DNA from: an uncultured Parabacteroides sp.
Lineage (GTDB): Bacteria; Bacteroidota; Bacteroidia; Bacteroidales; Tannerellaceae
Assembly: GCA_900547435.1 (NCBI GenBank)
Contig: URGO01000139.1
Span: forward strand, 1-8,286
Direction of reading: 5' to 3'
Length of the DNA: 8,286 bases
A program made the position numbers and the translations under genes. Each line of letters opens with the position of its first letter. Positions within the stretch are counted from its first letter, which is position 1. Positions 1 to 4,162 of this stretch are shown here, piece by piece. The notes under the pieces were generated by a model. The model was given only the letters and a program-made list of their open reading frames with translations, was not told the origin of the DNA and did not search any database.

Positions 1-1
1 T

Positions 2-373
2 AACTATGAAACAGTACACAGGCCTAGTATAGGTGCAGTGGGCACTGCAGCATGTGGAACAATTACCATAGACAACTCCACCGTTACTGCATACGGTAGC
101 GGCGATGATAGTAATAGAAGCGCGGCAGCCATCGGAGGAGGTCTTGTGGGAACTTCAATTGGAGAAAAAATCTCTATCTCCATTAGTAATTCCGACATTT
201 ATGCTCACCGGAATTGTAGTGTAGGCAACTATATCGGACAAGGTGGTCATTTACATTCTGCACAAAAAGGGCAGATTGATGCGGATGTGAAAAACAGTAC
301 CATACATAAATATACAAGCGATACATATGACGGACAAACGGTGTATGGAGATGACGGCAGTATCATAGAATAA
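2..373 (+). CDS. C-terminal fragment of beta-helix-like surface protein
   Basis: The reading frame is open from the window edge to the TAA at 371-373, so the start lies outside the window; 123 residues are visible. They are rich in Gly, Ser, Thr, Asn and Ile in short alternating strands (GTITIDNSTVTAYGSG, KISISISNSDIYA), the pattern of a parallel beta-helix. The segment AAAIGGG...ISISISNSDIYAHRN...VGNYIG lines up with AGIGGG...ITITGSSTVITVAKG...DHYIG near the end of the lipoprotein encoded at 4163-5704, so the two are probably paralogues with similar C-terminal domains. By analogy it is an exported surface protein whose C-terminal domain may bind carbohydrate; no signal peptide can be seen because the N-terminus is missing. 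The GTG at 38 is unlikely to be the start because the frame stays open upstream of it. Confidence 0.7.
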   Translation, partial: NYETVHRPSIGAVGTAACGTITIDNSTVTAYGSGDDSNRSAAAIGGGLVGTSIGEKISISISNSDIYAHRNCSVGNYIGQGGHLHSAQKGQIDADVKNSTIHKYTSDTYDGQTVYGDDGSIIE

Positions 374-439
374 ACACCCATGTATGGGTATCAAGGAACA
401 CCCATATAAGGGTATTGAATGATACCCATACATAGGTAT
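374..439. repeat. Three-unit array of 18-bp palindromes, 24-bp period
   Basis: Three 18-bp near-palindromes begin exactly 24 bp apart, at 374, 398 and 422, with 6-bp spacers that are not conserved: acacccatgtatgggtat, acacccatataagggtat and atacccatacataggtat. Unit 3 matches the reverse complement of unit 1 at 16 of 18 positions. The right half of unit 1 (gggtatc, 386-392) can also pair with the left half of unit 3 (gataccc, 421-427), enclosing unit 2. The array starts directly after the stop codon of the upstream gene. It could be a transcript 3' structure or a set of protein-binding sites; the sequence does not decide. Confidence 0.7.
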
Positions 440-476
440 TTGGACAACATATTATTAACATTTAAGATAATAGACT

Positions 477-938
477 ATGATTGACTTTGAAATCAAATCG
501 AAGACACAGCCGATAGGCACGCGCAAGGGGCAGACGGTGTACTACGCCCAGCCCAAGAGCCAACAGTATTTCACGAACAAGATGCTCATCGAGCGCATCG
601 TGCGTGAAACCTCACTATCCGAAGGCGATGCGAAGAACGCCCTCATCAGCCTCTCCAATGTGGTGTGCGAAGCCATGCAGTTAGGCATGAGCGTTGACCT
701 CGCCGAGTTGGGCAGCTTCCGCGTTGTTGTCCCCTCCAAGATGATGGACTCGGCAGCAGAAGTCACGGTAAAGGACGCGCTGAAAACCCCGAAAATCGTC
801 TTCACCCCCAAGCAGAAGATGCGCGATGCCGCCAACAGCGTGGAATTGAGCATCGACCGCAGCAGCGTGAAGGCTTCCACGGGTGGCGGCACTACCACCA
901 ATCCGGACGAAGGCTACGAGGAGAATCCGTTGGGCTAA
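477..938 (+). CDS. HU-like DNA-binding protein, extended Bacteroidetes type
   Basis: This 153-residue protein is predicted to bind and bend DNA as a nucleoid-associated or accessory histone-like protein in the cytoplasm. It starts with an N-terminal extension typical of Bacteroidetes HU relatives (IDFEIKSKTQPIGTRKGQTVYYAQ), followed by an HU-like helical part (residues about 33-70, LIERIVRETSLSEGDAKNALISLSNVVCEAM) and the beta-arm part (VDLAELGSFRVVVPSK, then TPKIVFTPKQKMRDA). It ends in a low-complexity Gly/Thr tail (STGGGTTTNPDEGYEENPLG). It is longer than classical HU (about 90 residues) and fits the group in which HU is fused to a glycine-rich or other tail. The gene stands alone; no TAnnTTTG box is evident upstream, where the 374-439 palindrome array lies. 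It is visibly more GC-rich than the preceding gene. Family confidence is high; the target sites are unknown. Confidence 0.88.
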   Translation: MIDFEIKSKTQPIGTRKGQTVYYAQPKSQQYFTNKMLIERIVRETSLSEGDAKNALISLSNVVCEAMQLGMSVDLAELGSFRVVVPSKMMDSAAEVTVKDALKTPKIVFTPKQKMRDAANSVELSIDRSSVKASTGGGTTTNPDEGYEENPLG

Positions 939-952
939 GGCGGAAATCGGTT

Positions 953-984
953 GCAGCCGGCTTGCGCATCCGCAGGGCGGCTGC
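953..984. terminator. GC-rich hairpin after the HU-like gene
   Basis: A 7-bp outer stem (gcagccg, 953-959, with cggctgc, 978-984) and, after one G-G mismatch, a 6-bp inner stem (cttgcg with cgcagg, one wobble) close a 4-base loop. It lies 15 bp beyond the HU stop codon. No T-run follows, so it may be a processing or stability structure rather than a factor-independent terminator. Confidence 0.4.
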
Positions 985-1149
985 ATCGCAGGCCGCGTAA
1001 TGCTATGAACAAATGGGGGGCGGTGAAATCGATATGGATGCCGGATAATGAACGGAGGCTCGCGGCCTCGGGTGGTACGAATGAATAAAAAATGGAACAT
1101 CCTTTGAAAGATTTGTGTGAGGAGAGAATGTTTTTTGAGAGAGAAAATG

Positions 1150-1157
1150 TATCTTTG
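1150..1157 (+). promoter_or_regulatory. Candidate Bacteroidetes promoter -7 element
   Basis: tatctttg matches the Bacteroidetes primary sigma -7 consensus TAnnTTTG and lies 28 bp before the ATG at 1185. A TTTG at 1134-1137 is closer than the usual 19-21 bp spacing, so the -33 part is weak. It would drive the three-gene DUF3791/DUF3990 operon. Confidence 0.6.
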
Positions 1158-1184
1158 TCCCGATTAACCAACTGACCGGGAATA

Positions 1185-1415
1185 ATGGACATAAACCAAG
1201 AAATCAAGGCTAAAATAGCCTATATCATTGCTGTAATCAGCGAGTTCGCTTCGGCGCATTCGTTGACCAATGCTCAAGCATACCGCTACTTGGAGCGTTT
1301 CAAAGGGCTTGACTTTGTAAACCGTTTCTATAACGTGGAGCATACCCTCCCGTTTGAGGATGTGGTGGAAGACCTCACCGCTTATTGCCATCGGAAAGGA
1401 GGGGCACTGGTATGA
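1185..1415 (+). CDS. DUF3791-like small protein, first gene of coupled operon
   Basis: This 76-residue, probably alpha-helical, cytoplasmic protein resembles the DUF3791 family: an N-terminal helix (EIKAKIAYIIAVISEFASAHSLT), then AQAYRYLERFKGLDFVNRFYNVEHTLPFEDVVEDLTAYC, in which the H-T...EDVVEDL segment is the most recognisable part. The biochemical role of DUF3791 is unknown. Its stop codon overlaps the start of the DUF3990-like gene (ATGA, 1412-1415), so the two are probably translationally coupled. A small helical protein placed before a putative enzyme with an ADP-ribosyltransferase fold suggests an antitoxin, partner or specificity subunit; this is inferred from context only. The start at 1185 follows a candidate -7 element by 28 bp and has no strong Shine-Dalgarno sequence. 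Confidence 0.75.
   Translation: MDINQEIKAKIAYIIAVISEFASAHSLTNAQAYRYLERFKGLDFVNRFYNVEHTLPFEDVVEDLTAYCHRKGGALV
1395..1404 (+). promoter_or_regulatory. Ribosome binding site that sets the DUF3990-like start
   Basis: aaaggagggg ends 7 bases before the ATG at 1412. It is a much stronger Shine-Dalgarno sequence than most in this window and supports 1412 over the in-frame ATG at 1385, which lies upstream of it. Confidence 0.7.
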
Positions 1416-1900
1416 TATTGTATCATGGCTCCAACGTGGAAATCGGACGGATAGACCTTTCCCTGTCCAAAGTCGGCAAGGACTTCGGATGCGGATTCTA
1501 TCTATCGGCGGACAAGGAACAAGCCCGCGAGCTGGCAGAGCGGAAAACCGAACAGTTGGGCACGGGAGTTTCCACGCTGAACGCTTACGAATTCGATACA
1601 GGCTGCCTCGATGACAACAGCCTGCGCATACTTGAATTTCAGAGTTACAGCAAGGAATGGGCGGAATTTGTGTTGAAGAACCGGCGTAACCGCACACGTA
1701 TGCAAATACATCCTTACGACATTGTTATCGGACCGATTGCCGACGATGCGGTAGGTTATCAGATTCGTCGTTTTGTCTCCGGATTGATTGATATGGACAA
1801 GTTCCTGGAAGAACTGAAATATATGAAAGGCCAGACAATGCAGTACTTTTTCGGTACGGAGAAGGCCGTTCGTTATTTAACCAAAACAGAAGCATTATGA
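1412..1900 (+). CDS. DUF3990-like protein, putative ADP-ribosyltransferase fold
   Basis: This 162-residue protein resembles the DUF3990 family. Near the N-terminus ILYHGS carries His5, and GCGFYLSADKEQARELA carries Tyr30; this spacing and context match the H...Y part of the NAD-binding core of diphtheria-toxin-like ADP-ribosyltransferases. Two further segments look typical of the family: HPYDIVIGPIADD (residues 100-112) and QYFFGTEKAVRYL (144-156), where Gln144 occupies the place of the third catalytic residue. If active it would transfer ADP-ribose from NAD to an unknown cytoplasmic target. No signal peptide or membrane segment is seen. It overlaps the preceding gene by ATGA and the following gene in the same way (1897-1900), so all three are likely made in fixed proportion. 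A toxin or effector role with flanking DUF3791-like partners is inference; the target and activity are unknown. Confidence 0.8.
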   Translation: MILYHGSNVEIGRIDLSLSKVGKDFGCGFYLSADKEQARELAERKTEQLGTGVSTLNAYEFDTGCLDDNSLRILEFQSYSKEWAEFVLKNRRNRTRMQIHPYDIVIGPIADDAVGYQIRRFVSGLIDMDKFLEELKYMKGQTMQYFFGTEKAVRYLTKTEAL

Positions 1901-2115
1901 CGAAAGAGACATTTATGATAGAAGAAATATCCAAGGACATCGTGTTGCTGCTGATGGAAGAACAGGGTATGAGTCTGGAAGAGGCTATGCGCACGCTCTA
2001 TACATCAGACACCTACGACCGCTTGTCCAACCCGCGCACGGGGCTTTACACGCAAAGCACAGCGTATGTCTATGAATACCTCGAAAAAGAACTGACTACA
2101 GGAAAGATAGCTTGA
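1897..2115 (+). CDS. DUF3791-like small protein, last gene of coupled operon
   Basis: This 72-residue protein starts inside the stop codon of the DUF3990-like gene (ATGA overlap). It begins TKETFMIEEISKDIVLLLMEEQGMSLEEAMRTLYTSDTYDRL and ends TGLYTQSTAYVYEYLEKEL, which reads as a diverged relative of the small protein encoded at 1185-1415: helix, the (S/L)LEEA motif, a Y-rich turn and a C-terminal helix. DUF3791 and DUF3990 genes recur as neighbours in Bacteroidales, which supports the call; its function is unknown. An in-frame internal ATG (1915) would give a product six residues shorter. Having two different DUF3791-like partners around one enzyme-like gene is the notable point. Confidence 0.68.
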   Translation: MTKETFMIEEISKDIVLLLMEEQGMSLEEAMRTLYTSDTYDRLSNPRTGLYTQSTAYVYEYLEKELTTGKIA

Positions 2116-2281
2116 CCTGTCAAAATACCTTCCCGGCGGATAGCGGCTGAAAGGCAGTCTGATTGTTAACGACCAACATTCCTATTGTAAGTAGCGCTAT
2201 CTCATTGACACAAATATCTTCGTGTATTTGACACTTGATATTGACAACGAAAAATAATACGAACAAGACATATACCCGTTA

Positions 2282-2466
2282 TTTCGTCCCGCCCCTCTCC
2301 CCCACCGTGGAGGAGGGCGGGACGCTTGTTTTCCAGCCTGTCAAAGATAAAGGATATAAAGATAAAGCGTTCTTTACAGAACAACGGCTGCGCCTCGGCT
2401 ATGCCGTTCAAGCAAGCTTGACGGACATTGCGCTCGCCTTGCGTGTTCTTTGACAGACTGGAAAAC
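2282..2466 (+). repeat. Non-coding repeat element, full copy 1, MITE-like
   Basis: This 185-bp element recurs at 3143 and, truncated, at 4071, always in the same orientation. It begins with a strong hairpin (2286-2323), then a 19-bp terminal inverted repeat (gttttccagcctgtcaaag, 2328-2346) whose partner is at 2448-2466 with one mismatch. Between them are an A-rich segment (aaagataaaggatataaaga) shared with copy 2 and a GC-rich segment (caacggctgcgcctcggc, also shared). The terminal inverted repeats and absence of a convincing gene suggest a miniature transposable element or a mobile terminator-type repeat. I see no obvious target-site duplication. The rest of the gap, 2116-2281, holds nothing I recognise. 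Confidence 0.75.
2286..2332 (+). terminator. Hairpin terminator within repeat copy 1
   Basis: A 9-bp perfect stem (gtcccgccc with gggcgggac), one mismatch and six further pairs close an 8-base loop; the T-rich tail gcttgtttt follows at 2324-2332. It would end the DUF3990 operon transcript. The loop has one more C than in copies 2 and 3. Confidence 0.6.
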
Positions 2467-2505
2467 AAACGAGACGAAAGAAGAAGGATATTCCGATAAA
2501 TTTCT

Positions 2506-2513
2506 TACCTTTG
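2506..2513 (+). promoter_or_regulatory. Candidate -7 element of the toxin-antitoxin operon
   Basis: tacctttg fits TAnnTTTG and lies 36 bp before the ATG at 2550. No good -33 TTTG is seen at the expected distance. Confidence 0.6.
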
Positions 2514-2533
2514 TAGGCAGATTATCAATCAAT

Positions 2534-2540
2534 AAGGAGG
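2534..2540 (+). promoter_or_regulatory. Strong ribosome binding site for the antitoxin
   Basis: aaggagg lies 9 bases before the ATG at 2550. It is a near-consensus Shine-Dalgarno sequence, unusual in Bacteroidales, and suits the high antitoxin synthesis expected from a toxin-antitoxin operon. Confidence 0.65.
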
Positions 2541-2549
2541 TATAGCAAT

Positions 2550-2789
2550 ATGAAGGCAACAATTTCATTAGAAGGATTATTGGATCTTATCCATGCATTC
2601 TCGCTCAGCGCAAGCAACAAACGGTGGCTGGGAGAGAAACTAATAGAAGAAGCACAGAAGGAAGAAGAATCCGGGTATATCAGCAAGGAAGAAATCCTTG
2701 CCGGCATCAAGTCCGGACTGGAGGATTTGAAGGCAGGACGAAAAAGACCGTTAGACGAACTAATAAAGGAACTGGAAGATGCAGTATAA
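2550..2789 (+). CDS. Type II toxin-antitoxin system, antitoxin component
   Basis: This 79-residue acidic, mostly helical protein precedes and overlaps by 11 bases a RelE/ParE-like toxin gene, the usual order for type II systems. Its C-terminal part (ISKEEILAGIKSGLEDLKAGRKRPLDELIKELEDAV) has the amphipathic, charged look of a toxin-wrapping tail, and the KAGR(K)RPLDEL segment resembles tails of antitoxins paired with RelE/ParE toxins. The N-terminal part (ATISLEGLLDLIHAFSLSASNKRWLGEKL) may form the dimerisation or DNA-binding part; I cannot name its fold. It would neutralise the toxin and probably repress its own promoter at about 2506. The assignment rests on context, size and tail composition. 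Confidence 0.75.
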   Translation: MKATISLEGLLDLIHAFSLSASNKRWLGEKLIEEAQKEEESGYISKEEILAGIKSGLEDLKAGRKRPLDELIKELEDAV

Positions 2790-3120
2790 AATAGAGTCTT
2801 TGGCTACTTTTGATAGAGAAGTCAAACGGCTTAGCAAGCGTTATCCTTCAATGGCCGCCGACATAAAAGCATTAAAGGCTGAAATCCTGAATAATCCTTC
2901 ATTGGGTGTCAATCTGGGCAACAATGTGCGTAAAATCCGTATGCGCATCGCTTCAAAAGGCAAAGGCAAGAGCGGAGGCGCAAGGGTTATTACGATTACG
3001 GTCGTAGCAGCAGTGGATGAGACTGAAATCAATCTCCTCTATATTTACGACAAAGCCGAACGTAGCAACATTACCGATGCCGAAATCAAAGCTTTGTTGA
3101 AAGAATGCGGGTTCTTGTAA
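2779..3120 (+). CDS. Type II toxin, RelE/ParE-like
   Basis: This 113-residue basic protein resembles RelE/ParE-superfamily toxins, many of which cleave mRNA at the ribosome while ParE members poison gyrase. The expected layout is visible: an N-terminal strand and two helices (YKIESLATFDREVKRLSKRYPSMAADIKALKAEIL), a central sheet with basic residues (NNVRKIRMRIASKGKGKSGGARVITITVV) and a last strand plus helix (INLLYIYDKAERSNITDAEIKALLKE). The KGKSGGARVI and LYIYDKAE...I motifs are characteristic of Bacteroidales members of this group. Which sub-family it belongs to, and so whether it acts on mRNA or gyrase, cannot be settled here. The length is normal and the gene looks intact. Its ATG at 2779 is inside the end of the antitoxin gene, so translation is coupled. 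Repeat copy 2 follows at once. Confidence 0.85.
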   Translation: MQYKIESLATFDREVKRLSKRYPSMAADIKALKAEILNNPSLGVNLGNNVRKIRMRIASKGKGKSGGARVITITVVAAVDETEINLLYIYDKAERSNITDAEIKALLKECGFL

Positions 3121-3142
3121 TTCCGTGATGCACATCCATTCG

Positions 3143-3332
3143 TTTCGTCCCGCCCCTCTCCCCACCGTGGAGGAGGGCGGGACGCTTGTTTTCCAGTTTG
3201 CCAAAGATAAAGGATATAAAGATATAGCGCGTTCTTTACAAAACAACGGCTGCGCCTCGGCAATCTGCAAATTCATACAAGCATGATTTGCCATTGCGCT
3301 CGGCGTGCGCGTTCTTTGACAGACTGGGAAAC
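3143..3332 (+). repeat. Non-coding repeat element, full copy 2
   Basis: This 190-bp copy matches copy 1 through the 5' hairpin, the A-rich block and the GC-rich block. Its terminal inverted repeats (3188-3206 and 3314-3332) differ at three positions. The centre differs: between about 3262 and 3295 it has a different sequence containing its own imperfect pairing (ggcaa with ttgcc). It fills most of the gap between the toxin gene and the next promoter. Confidence 0.75.
3147..3192 (+). terminator. Hairpin terminator within repeat copy 2
   Basis: The same 9+6-bp stem as copy 1 with a 7-base loop (3147-3183) is followed by gcttgtttt. It lies 26 bp after the toxin stop codon. Confidence 0.6.
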
Positions 3333-3378
3333 GGGAAACTTTTCATATGCATCTGTATGCTTTTCAGGAAAATATGTG

Positions 3379-3386
3379 TATATTTG
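3379..3386 (+). promoter_or_regulatory. Candidate -7 element for the 43-aa/DUF6169 pair
   Basis: tatatttg fits TAnnTTTG and lies 31 bp before the ATG at 3418. The -33 region has no clear TTTG (nearest candidate tctg at 3352-3355). Confidence 0.55.
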
Positions 3387-3417
3387 CTCTCGCAAAAGCA
3401 GATTAAATGGATAGGAT

Positions 3418-3549
3418 ATGGAAAAGATGACTAAAGAAGAATTGCTCAAAGCCATCAAAAAGGCGAAAGAGCATAAAGAGCAGGCTGTGAAACAGACCGC
3501 CAAGGAATGGAAGCGCATGGGAATTAAAGGGAAAGTCGTATTGGTATGA
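3418..3549 (+). CDS. 43-aa basic helical protein, coupled to next gene
   Basis: This very short gene encodes 43 residues, highly charged and probably one long amphipathic helix (EKMTKEELLKAIKKAKEHKEQ, then AVKQTAKEWKRMGIKGKVV). It matches no family I can name. Three things support its being real: a candidate -7 element 31 bp upstream, the sequence taggat just before the ATG, and an ATGA overlap (3546-3549) with the start of the 166-residue gene downstream. An in-frame ATG at 3427 would give a product three residues shorter. Its size, charge and position as a coupled first gene resemble small antitoxin or adaptor subunits, but the function is unknown. Confidence 0.62.
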   Translation: MEKMTKEELLKAIKKAKEHKEQAVKQTAKEWKRMGIKGKVVLV

Positions 3550-4046
3550 TATACTTTTCCTTGAAACGCATACTCGAACACGCACCTTACGACTTGGTAC
3601 TGTCAGGGAGCGATTTCATGTTTCAAACGGATTTGGGCATCCATTACATCGTGAGCTTCAGCAAGGAAGACATTGTACTGGGCGGATGCAATACCTATCA
3701 GCTTATCATCCGCAAGATAGAGGAAGCGCGCAGCCCTCACGACCCCAAAGTGGAAACCACCATCCTTGCCATCATCAAAGAATTTTTCCGCTCGAACCTC
3801 GAAATCATGCTTTATCTGTGCGACACGAGCGATGGCAGAGAGGAATCCCGGAACAGGCTCTTCGTCACTTGGTTCGACCGGTATATCGACAAAGATGGCT
3901 TCATCATTCGCAAGGCCCATGCGCAAGTGGAAGGCGAAGGCATGTTCCTTTGCATCATCGTTGACAAGCGGAATCCGAGGCTCAAAGCCATCACGGATGA
4001 TTTCGATGAAAAAGCGGCCATGCTGACTGAAGGAAAGCCGCAATAA
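3546..4046 (+). CDS. DUF6169-like protein of unknown function
   Basis: This 166-residue protein resembles the DUF6169 family found in Bacteroidetes. The first part (residues about 5-50) reads as beta strands (YDLVLSGSDFMFQTDLGIHYIVSFSKEDIV). The most typical part is the middle, DPKVETTILAIIKEFFRSNLEIMLYLCDTSDGREESRNRLFVTWFDRY, with its CDTSDGREESRNRLF motif. It ends with strands and a short tail (FLCIIVDKRNPRLKAITDDFDEKA). No signal peptide, membrane segment or known catalytic triad is visible, so it is presumably cytoplasmic. It is translated in overlap with the 43-aa gene upstream and is followed by the truncated third copy of the repeat. Its place in a row of toxin-antitoxin-like modules hints at a conflict or regulatory role, but that is inference. 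The family name is recalled from the motif pattern, not searched. Confidence 0.72.
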   Translation: MIYFSLKRILEHAPYDLVLSGSDFMFQTDLGIHYIVSFSKEDIVLGGCNTYQLIIRKIEEARSPHDPKVETTILAIIKEFFRSNLEIMLYLCDTSDGREESRNRLFVTWFDRYIDKDGFIIRKAHAQVEGEGMFLCIIVDKRNPRLKAITDDFDEKAAMLTEGKPQ

Positions 4047-4070
4047 CTCTAATTGCTTGAAAAAGTGTCC

Positions 4071-4126
4071 CGTCCCGCCCCTCTCCCCACCGTGGAGGAG
4101 GGCGGGATGCTTGTTTTCCAGCCTGT
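4071..4126 (+). repeat. Non-coding repeat element, truncated copy 3
   Basis: Only the first 56 bp of the element are present: the hairpin (4072-4108) and the left terminal inverted repeat up to gttttccagcctgt (4113-4126). Similarity to copies 1 and 2 then stops, 37 bp before the lipoprotein start. The left terminal repeat matches copy 1 rather than copy 2 (cctgt, not tttgc). Confidence 0.75.
4072..4117 (+). terminator. Hairpin terminator within repeat copy 3
   Basis: The same stem as in the other copies, with one terminal G-T wobble, a 7-base loop and the tail gcttgtttt at 4109-4117. It separates the DUF6169-like gene from the lipoprotein gene. Confidence 0.6.
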
Positions 4127-4162
4127 TGGAGCACATATTGGATGATAAGTAATAATTTAAAG

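Noticed and set aside
374..439. CRISPR array
   Set aside because: Units are palindromic, only 18 bp with 6-bp spacers, and there are three; no cas genes are near.
681..1100. A 139-residue minus-strand open frame over the end of the HU-like gene
   Set aside because: It is mostly the complement of the HU coding region; composition is Arg/His-rich as expected of a shadow frame.
2342..2349. Minus-strand promoter -7 (caaagata, complement TATCTTTG) in repeat copies 1 and 2
   Set aside because: No -33 TTTG at 19-21 bp on that strand in either copy, and no minus-strand gene would be served.
2235..2453. A 72-residue open frame across repeat copy 1
   Set aside because: It translates the repeat's hairpin and terminal inverted repeat, starts with TTG, and copy 2 does not keep the same frame; it is a by-product of a non-coding repeat.
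2282..4126. Integron attC sites
   Set aside because: The repeats have long matching terminal inverted repeats but no RYYYAAC/GTTRRRY core sites, and no integrase is in the window; kept only as a cassette-like layout.
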